Below, piece by piece: positions 54,590 through 64,000 of a DNA stretch of 64,000 nucleotides; within the stretch, counting starts at the first letter, position 1, and the number at the start of each line of letters is the position of its first letter. Location of the stretch: assembly GCA_963680875.1 (NCBI GenBank), contig OY804578.1, forward strand, positions 23,589,101 through 23,653,100, in the 5' to 3' direction. The translations under genes and the position numbers were made by a program. The notes below the pieces were generated by a model. That model was not told where the DNA came from, did not search any database, and worked only from the letters and a program-made list of their open reading frames with translations. The stretch comes from Bathymodiolus brooksi. Taxonomy: Eukaryota > Mollusca > Bivalvia > Mytilida > Modiolidae.

Positions 54590-54700
54590 TGCAATTTATT
54601 TGATATTTTATGCATTCACCTTATGTTTTATTATGTTTATATGCCCCTTCGTGGACCCTTTAATTTGGATCAATAAAATCTTGTATAGAATTTCTCTTCA
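54590..54700 (+). repeat. LINE 3' tail, plus strand
   Basis: ATGCCCCTTCGTGGACCC followed by GGATCAATAAAATCTTGTAT has the layout of the other LINE tails in the window. Confidence 0.45.
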
Positions 54701-54734
54701 TAGTATGTGGCAGAACACCACCAAACACAAGGTA

Positions 54735-55516
54735 GTTCACCAGAGCTGTCGAAAATCATCGGACCGTCGGACAAAAATTGACTAGGTCCGATTTAAACTT
54801 TTTCGCATCAGACCCGATGTCCGGAACAATTTTTCAGTAACTTGGGACCGACAAAACGCTTGAAGATGACCGGCATCATTACTTAATTTCGCTTCTCAAA
54901 CTTGTCGTTGTTTGCAATCTCCGATTTTTGTTTATTTTTGTCTATATAATCAAATTTTGACTTCACATTGAAGAGTTTGACTACTAAATGTGTAACCGAT
55001 TCCGGACGGACACGCATCGATTTTCTGGAAATTACGATTATTTTTTTATTTTTGGCAATCATTTTTTTTGACTCGGTGGCTTTTTAAAGGGTCGGTTGGT
55101 GAAAGGGGAAACAAACTTAATTTTAATTTAGGCCTAGGTTGTCAGTCATCCAATTGATTCTATCCAGACCTAATGCTACTTACATTTGTATAAGAGGTAA
55201 CACCTTGAAACATGTGCATAGCTAGCATTATGCAAACTTGGTATCTTTGTTTATTTCGTACACAAGTCTATTGTATTGTATGTATATTTCCACATGTCAC
55301 ACAAAAATGTGTTGTACTAACTTTGAGTATTCCAAGGTATCACTTGAAGCTGGTAAACAAACCATTTTATGGATTTAGCCAGTATATGTGTAATTCAGTT
55401 GAAGTTGTAAAAAATATGTAGGTCCGGCAAATGTTTGATAGGTCTGACACATTGTCCACATCTGCCAGACCTATTGTCTGACAGACAGGAAAGAGATTTC
55501 GACAGCTCTGGTTCAC
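54735..55516. mobile_element. hAT-like element, 6-bp target duplication
   Basis: Termini CAGAGCTGTCGAAA (54741) and TTTCGACAGCTCTG (ending 55510) are perfect inverted repeats. GTTCAC flanks both sides (54735-54740, 55511-55516). The interior of 770 bp has no transposase ORF. Confidence 0.8.
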
Positions 55517-55596
55517 TGACACTTTGTCATAGATAAACACGTGATAGAGCAATAAAAACATTAAATTATACCCCAATAATTACCCATGTCACCCTG

Positions 55597-55777
55597 GTTT
55601 ACATAGGTGTTATTTTTCTCTCTCACGAGTTGATAATCACCTGTATTTTTATCCATGTACGGGTGTGTCTATTTTTATATAGTGCACACATTGAACACGG
55701 CCACTAAAAGGTCAAATACACAGTTACCTGAGGCTGATGGTTGATTTAAAAACAAACCGAGAAGGATTGTGAATCAA
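55597..55777. repeat. Direct repeat copy 2 (about 180 bp)
   Basis: Second copy of 53809-53988, 1.8 kb away, same orientation. Confidence 0.85.
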
Positions 55778-58384
55778 TCGATGACAGTATTTACGTCCTT
55801 GGTAGAATATTGCCATAAAAAAAACCCAGCAATCTTTGTGTCTTTGAAATATATAATAGTATAAATGTACATGATTTATTTCTAAATCTTTGAGAGTATA
55901 CTACACATGTATAATAGTATAAATGTACACACAGCATCTGAAAAAGAAATAGTAAGATGTGTTAGCTGAGAGTAATAATAAATGTTATCTGTCATAAGTC
56001 TGTTTATGACAATCAGTACATGATGATTATTTTCCTCCACACTCTCTAAGGAAGGAACCAACCATTTAACTAACTTTTGTATGTTTTATCCTCCCAAGCC
56101 ATTTTTTTTCATGAAAAACAAATTGGATTTCTTTTCTTAACATGAACGTTTGTATTTTTATAATACTATGAAAGGGGTACCGCTATGAAAGTACTTTTCT
56201 TCGTTGGTATCAATTTTCGTTGTTTTGTTAAAAATTACAAGTTCGTGGATTCCTAAATTCGTGGATTTTGTGTTTGTACCAAAATAAAATTTGTTGATTT
56301 TATATTTTCAACATAACACGTTTCACTGGGTTTCAAAACTTTGAGAAAACTTCAATACATTAAGACGTAGAATTATGTAATCGGAAGTGGAATGTGGATA
56401 TTAATTTTCTCATTTTTTTTACATAGAATCATGGAACAAAATCAGCTTTTGAATTTCATAATTATAGATCAGTATTATTTTATCGAATTTGAAAATAAAA
56501 TAAAAAAGCATCTGAAACTACTTTACGACCACGTACATTAGTAATTTCCATAAATATATATTGTTTTACAAATATTTAATCTCCATTTTATTTTCAATTT
56601 TTGTTTTTCACAACTAAAAAAAGAACAATAACGTTTGTTTTTTCTCATTATTTTGATTCCAATGACAGATTGTACTTCATTACCCTAGTCTCGGATTGAA
56701 ACCACTCGTAATTGTCTCACAAAATTAATCCAGACCCAGGGACAAATGTACAGTTAACTTATACTATTGAAGGGTGATATAATTTAAAAGAGAAATGTTT
56801 ATACAGCACTTAAAAGTGTGTAACAGTTAGTGTATGGGTTGGAAGTAATTTTTTTACCGGAAGTTGTTAAAATCTTTTCACAGATAAACATTTCTGTCGT
56901 TTTTACACATGCATTCAAAATCAAATCATTCACAAACATTTGCATGTGGATTATAACCCATTAAAAGGTATGCTCGTCATTAAATTGCTTTTCTACATTT
57001 CAGACAGGTGTGTGTTACTATTTAGTGTTGATTGACAGGCGAGGATAATCTCCACGTGGTGCTTACTCGAGCATTAAGATACTTTGTGTAATATCAAATA
57101 AGACAACACTGCACTTGAAATTAATGACAGGATATGACCTTTCTTTACGACCTTATCACTTCAAAGATAAGCATAATTTCTTATCAGATCCCACATGCAA
57201 TAAAAATGACCACATTTGCATTTATTTTTATGGCAAACTTTATACGACCGAGATACTTTGTACACGTAGGTTTATAAAATACATTTGCTCATTGTGCGCG
57301 ACGGATCCGCGATTCCGCGATGGTGATGAAAATGATAGAATTTGTCCACGATCATGGTCCGCGTTGAATCATCGCGACGGTCCGCGAACTGTCGATATTT
57401 TCCTTGAAAGAATTGCGGATATTGCGTTTTCCGTTTGGACTATAGGGTAGTTAATGAAGATGATGAACAAGTTTTACTGAAGTCATTCTAACATAATTAT
57501 GTGGTGATGTCATTTCTAAATGATCATATGATGTCACTATTCTACAGTACAATACATTGTTCAACTCACTTTTATTGCACAAATAATACTAGACATTGTT
57601 CTAGCTAGGATCTGAAAATAGAGTGGCATTGGAGGTCACTTTTGTGTTCATGTGTTCAACTTCATCCTATTATTGATCAGAGATACTGGTAACTTGTTTG
57701 AGTGAGGACAGGTCTCATCACAGTTGTTTTTGACCTGATATTTTTTACAAAAAATAACAAAGAATGCACTTGTTGGACTTGTGACTTTTTGGTTGGAACT
57801 CATCAAAATGTTATCCTTCAAGGATTTCCGATTGATAATAACTAGAGGGTATTACTTGGCTTAAGTGTACATGTACCTATTTAATTAAGATTTGCATAAG
57901 AGCACATTGAAATTATGTAAGGAGACACAGAAACACTCAAGCGACACTCGAATTCGAGGGTAGAGGATAGTGTCCCACTATTTTTCCATTGTTAGATATA
58001 ATAGAAGGTGAAAACTTAAAACTGATGCATTTTTTACTCTCCTCTGGACTTCAGATGATCAGTGATTGATGTTTTCTAAACAGTTGTCATGGTTATACAG
58101 CACAGTAGACATGATTTGTCAAATTTTCCTTTAGATTCACACCCAGTCTACATGAACATGATATTCTTTATAATCACAATCATAAAGTACACTTGTGGTA
58201 TAGCATTTAGATTAGGTATGCTGTCTTTGTCTTCAAGCAATGTATACATGCACAAATATAGGATGTGTTCATGGTAGATTAGCTAGACATTGTGCACAAT
58301 TTATTACTTGCTGGAAATCCGTCTGTTTGTTAAACATGAGCTAAAAATTATGTAGGTCTGTGGTTTATGGCTGTGCCCTGCTGA
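55778..58384. other. No confident feature
   Basis: Mostly AT-rich. A possible single end of the MITE family of 27101-27371 lies near 56050 (GGAACCAACCATTTAAC). A 111-codon ORF at 57115-57450 includes a higher-GC stretch with CGCGA words (57295-57420) but no recognisable domain. The block 57690-57840 resembles 31370-31510. Confidence 0.4.
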
Positions 58385-59085
58385 CTTTTGCAGTGTTCGA
58401 AATTCCCGGTCGTCCGATCGTCAATGACGACCAAAAACGATTACGGACGACCTGAATTTGTAACAAAGTTGTCCGAGTGACGACCTGAAATTTTCTTTTA
58501 CCCAGATGCTGAAATTTATTCTTTTCAAGTTTTGTGGGTAGATTTTCCTAAATTACCCCTTAAAATGGCTATAAATATAAAACTCTTCAAATAAACGATC
58601 ATCGAAACTTTGGCATTGTTGATATTTGCCCGGAATTTAATACCGATGCTGTTTCCGGTTATTACTCGTATTTTATCAATTTCCGTTTCTCAAACATGTG
58701 GAAGTTTGTGACCGGGGCGAATTGAATAACAGGTTTAGAAAAGCTGGTTTATGTGCCAGGAAATGGCCAGATTGCATATTTTTGAACCTTTTAATCCAGA
58801 GCTTCTGGGTGCCTTGTGACTTGTCAAGCAAAAATTTCAGTAAAAAAAACCTGCTATTTGAAGCTGAGATTTATGTGCCAGGATATCCCCAGAGTGCAGG
58901 ATTTTGCACCATTTACCCCAGAGCTTCTGGGGCCTTGAGCAGCCCTCCGGCCGTAAGGACCACCTCGCAAGCGAGGTGGGCAAGCCTGATTGGACAATCA
59001 AACAATTTTTTGGACAACCTAAATTTTTATTTAGGTTGTCCAAATGACTACTAAATATTTTTGGGAGTTTCTAACACTGCTTTTG
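58385..59085. mobile_element. hAT-like element, 6-bp target duplication
   Basis: Termini CAGTGTTCGAAATTCCC (58391) and GGGAGTTTCTAACACTG (ending 59079); CTTTTG on both sides (58385-58390, 59080-59085). Inside, blocks around TTTTGAACC...CCAGAGCTTCTGGG and TTTTGCACC...CCAGAGCTTCTGGG are duplicated about 135 bp apart, and AACCTAAATTTTTATTTAGG forms a small hairpin near the right end. Non-coding. Confidence 0.75.
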
Positions 59086-59170
59086 ACTTTCATGTTGGTT
59101 ATGAGATGAGAGATGAGGTATTAAAATCTAAGCACATTTACATGTAGAGTGATGTTATTCGATTGGTTAA

Positions 59171-60135
59171 TACAGTTTACTCTCATTTTATCGAACTCGG
59201 TTGACTCGAATTTCCGGTAGAGTCAAATTGTTATCGAAGTCCCAAACTTCGTTGTGTATAAATATATATAATTTGACTCCTGTTGAGTCGAATTCGGATG
59301 AGTCGAAATTTCGGTTGTCTCGAATAAATGTTTTGGTCCCGAGATGTAGAAAGCCATATTATTTCCATTCGTTAAGTCGAATTTACCTGTCAAGACATGT
59401 GTATTACCTTGAGATTAAAATCGGATCACAGGTGAAACATCCGGTCATTGACTTTGACATGTTTACCTTAGGCTATTTCACATGTTTATTTCACAATCGG
59501 TCAAATTAATTAGTGATAATATTTGAATTGGCTTGGTATTATGACACAGGTTAGATGTGTACAATCAAAAATTATCGATTCATAATAAGTGCGCTTGGGT
59601 CGGCATACATCAATGATTATGAAAAGTACACGACGGAAACGTTTTATCTATTGAATTATTTGTCGGAAATTAATTTTGATTAAAGAAGATGTATAATTTC
59701 TCTATTTTGAGAGATTTGAAAAAATGTTACTCTTAATTAACATTTAGTTTAAATTTATTGTAAATAAACAGTATTGCACAAAGAAAAATATGTCATGATG
59801 GGTGAAGTTTAATGACAATGCAACAGCTGAAAAACATAAACAAAATCATACACACAAAAAAAAGATATCTAGAAGTTATCTGTCCAAGATTCAAAGAATT
59901 TAACAGAGAGAAAAAAAAACAGCAGCAAAAACATCGAATAAGTTTAAAAACGTTCCGAGAATCGTGACATGCAATGCTGGTATTAGCTCTTCAAAATTTC
60001 GCTCGAATTGTCTCCCTTTCGTCGTTAAACAAACTACACTTCCGGTAATTTCGTAGCTCCTCTTGAGTCGAACTACGGTTGACTCAAATTTTTTATATGA
60101 TCCCATCAAATTCGAGATAATGAGAGTCAACTGTA
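59171..60135. mobile_element. pogo/Tigger-like Tc1-mariner element, non-autonomous
   Basis: The left end TACAGTTTACTCTCATTTTA (TA at 59171-59172) and right end GATAATGAGAGTCAACTGTA (TA at 60134-60135) form an inverted repeat with TA at each side. Subterminal ACTCGAATTT and GTTGACTC words also recur in both orientations (59200-59370; 60065-60100). About 961 bp. The 110-codon minus-strand ORF crossing its right end is not transposase-like. Confidence 0.7.
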
Positions 60136-60234
60136 TATGTAAATGACTTGCATTTAGCTGCGGAACCGTAGCCCTTATGGTTCTTGGGCAGTTTTTTCTG
60201 ATATTTGCGGACCATAGGGGTACGGATTTCACCC

Positions 60235-61085
60235 TATCACAGAGCTCCAGATACGCTGCATATTTGCGTTTTTTACGCTATGAAAACGAGTAAAAACGCA
60301 TGTATTATCAGATCAGAGTGTACACATTACGCATACATATTGCTGTGTAAGCAAACTTTCCAAATTCGGAGCGTACTTGTACAGTCGTGTACATAACAAT
60401 ACATTTTTGTCTGAGAGAAATTCCCTGTAATTACTTCCCTTTATACTTTTCGAAGGGAGAGCGTATACATCCGAGGGGTACCGAATGTTTGCCTTTCTAA
60501 GCATCGATGTCAAAAGAGATATGATTGGATGTTTACGATAAATCATCCAATCGCGGTCAATATTAGAAATAAATGTGGTTTACGTAATAAGTAAGAACTA
60601 AAACGAAAGTAAATTTGGGAACACGTTGTTCATTGAAAATGAGGGATTACCGAAAATGAGCAAGAACATGAATAAGCACGCTACTAAGCACAAGAGCGCT
60701 ACAGAGAATTCTATACTTAAGTTTGTGACAGTTTCATCTGTGTCTAGTGACAGTATAGTTAAAGGAATCATTGATGACATTATCAAAACGGCTGTGAAAA
60801 CTGCCAAAGTCGACGAGCAAAAAACAAAATATTTACAACATTTTATTAATAAACATGACACAATCGTGTCAAATTAAACACAGATATACATTTCACTTGC
60901 ATCCTGCGTTTATTGAATAAGACTTGTGTCAAACATAATTTTAAAAGTGTACATGTAAGCAATCTTTTTCTGAAGTAGAGAGTACAACAATGCAAAGGAA
61001 ATATGCAAATACCCATCATTTTCAAAAGTACAGTGTAGGGGGTAATTACCCTTTGGACTTCAAAATTATCTGGAGCTCTGTATCA
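60235..61085. mobile_element. Nested CAGAGCTCC element with 5-bp target duplication
   Basis: The insertion 60240-61080 (841 bp) has perfect 14-bp ends CAGAGCTCCAGATA / TATCTGGAGCTCTG and TATCA on both sides (60235-60239, 61081-61085). The opposite arm of the host palindrome shows the empty site, so the 5-bp duplication is secure. The superfamily is uncertain: hAT-like ends but a short duplication. Confidence 0.85.
60626..60877 (+). CDS. Unknown 83-residue ORF inside the CAGAGCTCC element
   Basis: Lysine- and serine-rich: MSKNMNKHATKHKSATENSI, LKFVTVSSVSSDSIVKGIID, then VDEQKTKYLQHFINKH. It ends at 60875-60877 (TAA). It lies wholly inside a transposon and could be a remnant of its N-terminal coding exon, but no zinc finger or DDE motif is present and no family is recognised. 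The minus strand is also open over most of it. Confidence 0.3.
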   Translation: MFIENEGLPKMSKNMNKHATKHKSATENSILKFVTVSSVSSDSIVKGIIDDIIKTAVKTAKVDEQKTKYLQHFINKHDTIVSN

Positions 61086-61950
61086 AAAACTTTCGAAAGT
61101 GCGCGGTGAAAATCCTGCACACCTTTTTTGCAAATTATTGTCATGAAAAAAGGGTCTGAGAACGATCAAACATAAATGTATCGTTTCGTTAGATATTTAT
61201 CTACATTCTTCTATACTTACTTAACTATTAATAATCATTTCCAGCTCATTATTATAACAAATGTCTCATTTGTGACAAGTCCCACCTACTTCGTCAGCCA
61301 TCTTGCTACTCCGGTAGTCTCGTTCCTGAGGTCAAGTGATTTTTCCAATTATAACCCTATTTATTTATAAACCGCAAATACACATGTTCGGTTTGTTTAC
61401 ATTTTACCGAAGATGTTTTTCGGCAGTTTTAGAAGGAAATGAGTTTGGATCTTGTTGGCATATATTTTTCAACAAATAATCTTAATAAATAAATGTTTTT
61501 TTGTTCATTTCTTTTTCTGGAGGGGACTTTCATTGAACAGTTTTGAATTTGAACACGTGTATTTGTGGTTTATAAATAAATAGGGTTATAATTGGAAAAA
61601 TCATGTGACCTCAGGAACGAGATTACCGGAGTAGCAAGATGGCTGACAAAGTAGGCAGGACTTGTCACAAATGAGACATTTGTTATAATAATGAGCTGGA
61701 AATGATTATTAATAGTTAAGTAAGTATAGAAGAATGTAGATAAATATCTTAACGAAACGATACATGATATATGTTTGATCGTTCTCGGACCCTTTTTCAT
61801 GACAATAATTTGCAAAAAAGGTGCGCATGATTTTCACCGCGCAATTTCGAAAGTTTTTGATGGGGTGAAATCTGTAGCCCTATGGTCCGCAAATGTCAGA
61901 AAAACTGCCCAAGGACCATAAGGGCTACGGTTCCGCAGCTGACTTGCATT

Positions 61951-62840
61951 ATGATTGGATGTCAAGGATGGTGTTAGATGTTGGTGTATCGTCTAATAAA
62001 ATCCAACAAACATTTAATTGATTGAGTCTCTTAGACAATTTTTACACAAAGTTTTATAAATGATATGACTTCCTCAAACAAGGGCTCTTCTTCCATTTAA
62101 TTTCAAAAATAGTACATTTGAATTTAAATTTTCACATGACAAAAATGTTTACCATGTAATCTTTTTGTAAGAACACACACATGTTCTTGTGGTAACAGAC
62201 ACAACTGTCATACAACAAGTTGGTCCAAATTCTTTCTCATTATCAACTCCTATTCTTTATTTTCCAAGAAATTAATTTTTCAGATCTTCAAATCTGTAAG
62301 TGTCATCATCTTACTTGTATCTCAACTCATATATTTTGTAACTACTGCGTAACATAACAGTTGTGTATTTTAGCTATCAATTATAGAATTGGAAAATTGT
62401 CAGAATTCTGATTTTATAATTATATGGCCTTTAGGTAACAAATTTTAGAATATTCAATAATTTAATAATCAGATATCACCGGAGATTATTTCCTCACTTG
62501 AAGCAAGGACTTCCTGTTATAGTTTTTGAGAAATGTTAATATTAAAAAAAATATTATGTACACAAAATCCTTTATAATGCATATACATGTACATTGTATT
62601 TGTTAAATATTTTTTCCATTTGACATTTCAAATGCAATGTTAATTTGCAAGTATACAAAATGAACATGACATTCTGATCATGAATGCCAAATATACTTTC
62701 ATTTCATGTTGCCACATTATCCTATTTTAACTTGCTAGTGAAAATGAACTGAAAATATGACAATCATGGAACATCCATTCCTCGTCTTTCATTATCCCTA
62801 TTTGTAAGACACAACAAACACCAGAATCGTTTTAATAGTT
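61951..62840. other. No feature recognised
   Basis: AT-rich non-coding sequence. No inverted repeat or ORF of note. Confidence 0.5.
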
Positions 62841-62844
62841 TTTC

Positions 62845-63040
62845 TCTCATGTATCTGACTGGAACCGGCTGCCACCCACAGTCGATAATTTTGAGTCGCT
62901 TGGTTGATACATTTAAGGCTGCTGTCTTCTCTATCAAATTCTATATCATCTATCCTGGTCATGACACTTTTGTTGATTCTGAACTACAGATGGATTTTAT
63001 CCAAATTTACCACTGTGCACCTATATTTATTTTCCTTTAA
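62845..63040 (+). pseudogene. Decayed LINE RT C-terminus, plus strand
   Basis: One frame gives VSDWNRLPPTVDNFESLG and stop; the next frame continues RLVDTFKAAVF. Together they resemble the xxDWNxLPxxVV...L..FK C-terminal signature of LINE ORF2 proteins, with a one-base shift near 62905. Short and decayed. Confidence 0.45.
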
Positions 63041-64000
63041 TTTATTTTATTTAGTTCTCCACATGTTCATCTGATTTGAGGCTGGTTGTTCAGTTTGTAG
63101 TTTTACCAGTACATATGAGTGACAAGGGACATGCGTCTTTCACGGAAAATAAATATTTTTTATTAAAACATACAAATATACACTTCATTGTTCATAGCTT
63201 GTTATATGGAAGTGTTTTTATTGTGTTGTGAAATGTTTGTTTAGAGTATCTTTTGTTACATCTTTTGAAGATCAATTTTGAATATTTATAACCCATAGTA
63301 TTTAGGTTGAGTTACCTGTAGTCTGCTTCTGATAAAAACAATGTAAAACAAGTTTAACATACAGGTATCTCTAACTCAGTGGGCTTTTTCCTGTTTAAGA
63401 AAAAAATAAAACAGTGTAATCAATCTTCATCCAGTGGAGATGTATTAGGTCTAATGTATGTAATGAACATTATATTTTATAAGCTGTTGATCATGTGATA
63501 AATTGTAAGAATGCATGGACATATTGGTGAAGGTGTATTTATTATTTTTATTTATATGCTTCTGTGACTTGTAGGTAACCTGCTAGCATGAATCTTGCAT
63601 GATTTGTTAGCAATACTGTAGTCGTCTTTACAAAGAAAAGCTATCCTGCAAAATGACAACAATAATCAGGTATGGGCAGTATTTCATAATTATATTTTGA
63701 TCAAGTCTTCTTTATAATCAAATGCTTCTATATTTCATAATTATATTTTGAAAAAGTATCCTTTACAATCAAATGCCTCTATAATGTTGTAGTAATACAC
63801 ATAGCATTTTTTTTCTTGTATACTTGTTGACAAAAAGAAAATGGTTGGTGACTAGCTACAAAATAAAAACTTTTTATGGTACATTGTAATTGTAGTAAGT
63901 TTGGTTTAAATGTGCAACTGTGGTGATATATAGTTTCTCACAATCAGTAATCACATATATCTAGATCAAGCATAACTGGTCCAATTTTGTTAAATTATTT
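63041..64000. other. No confident feature
   Basis: AT-rich. ATTTCATAATTATATTTTGA repeats at 63682-63701 and 63731-63750 (about 49-bp direct repeat). A possible start exon (ATGACAACAATAATCAG before GTATGG, near 63653) is too short to support. Confidence 0.4.

Larger units (their letters stand above)
60145..61950. mobile_element. Mutator-type foldback element, 10-bp target duplication
   Basis: The element 60155-61940 is flanked by GACTTGCATT (60145-60154, 61941-61950). Ends are TAGCTGCGGAACCGTAGCCC and the complement GGGCTACGGTTCCGCAGCT. With the nested element removed (60240-61080), the left arm (60155-60239 plus 61086 to about 61385) pairs with 61555-61940, so the original element was a palindrome with arms of about 385 bp and a spacer of about 170 bp. 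ORFs at 61176-61370 and 61570-61815 are mirror images in the arms. No transposase. Confidence 0.9.

Noticed and set aside
57115..57450. 111-codon plus-strand ORF as a host gene
   Set aside because: No domain, no splice support, and composition changes abruptly in the middle. Retained only as a note.
61176..61815. Paired ORFs of 64 and 81 codons with almost identical protein
   Set aside because: Same reason: inverted arms of the element at 60155-61940.
63653..63671. First exon of a downstream gene (ATG then GTATGG donor)
   Set aside because: Six codons only; no promoter, no following exon inside the window.

Overview
This window looks like nuclear DNA from an animal, most likely a bivalve mollusc. 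It is AT-rich, has GT-AG introns, and is crowded with repeats of kinds I associate with bivalve genomes: tRNA-derived SINEs, Helitron-like elements starting AGCTCACCTG, hAT and Mutator-type inverted-repeat elements, and non-LTR retrotransposon tails. No bacterial-style operon, rRNA, true tRNA gene or CRISPR array was seen. Species cannot be fixed without a database search.

The one confident host gene is a cytochrome b5 gene (CYB5 type) on the + strand, 22340-42850. Six exons join in phase to give 131 residues with both haem-ligand histidines (H39 in HPGG, H63) and a C-terminal tail anchor. Its five introns span about 20 kb and are largely transposon. A second, weaker coding candidate is a 74-codon ORF with one membrane segment at 45423-45647.

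Region by region. 0-1.9 kb: a broken LINE on the - strand. 1.9-12.9 kb: a nearly complete Ty3/gypsy-type LTR retrotransposon (LTRs about 625 bp, gag, pol with protease, RT, RNase H and integrase). A 2.3-kb Tc1/mariner-superfamily transposon with a DD~83E transposase sits inside its 5' LTR. 13.7-15.5 kb: a 1.04-kb near-perfect palindrome followed by a hAT-like element. 15.8-22 kb: LINE and SINE debris, a Helitron-like copy and a Tc1-like MITE. 22.3-42.9 kb: the CYB5 gene. Its intron 1 holds a 2.76-kb Mutator-type element carrying a RecQ-like helicase exon fragment, itself hit by a hAT element and a second Mutator-type element; a 1-kb MULE deletion derivative; and a 2.4-kb hAT-like element with a Helitron-like array. 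Intron 2 holds a perfect 19 x 31-bp minisatellite. Intron 3 holds nested Helitron-like elements and LINE remnants. 43-64 kb: more foldback elements, including a 971-bp palindrome with a 9-bp target duplication; a 7 x 32-bp amplification of a SINE tRNA head; several hAT-like elements with 5-6-bp target duplications; a pogo-like element; and a composite Mutator-type element at 60.1-61.9 kb.

The genes do not form one pathway. The window is a host housekeeping gene embedded in layered transposon insertions, and their nesting gives a relative order of events. The observation most worth following is the inverted-repeat element that appears to have captured a helicase exon (Pack-MULE-like). Next are the family of long-palindrome elements with 9-10-bp target duplications and the recent gypsy element with a candidate -1 frameshift site.
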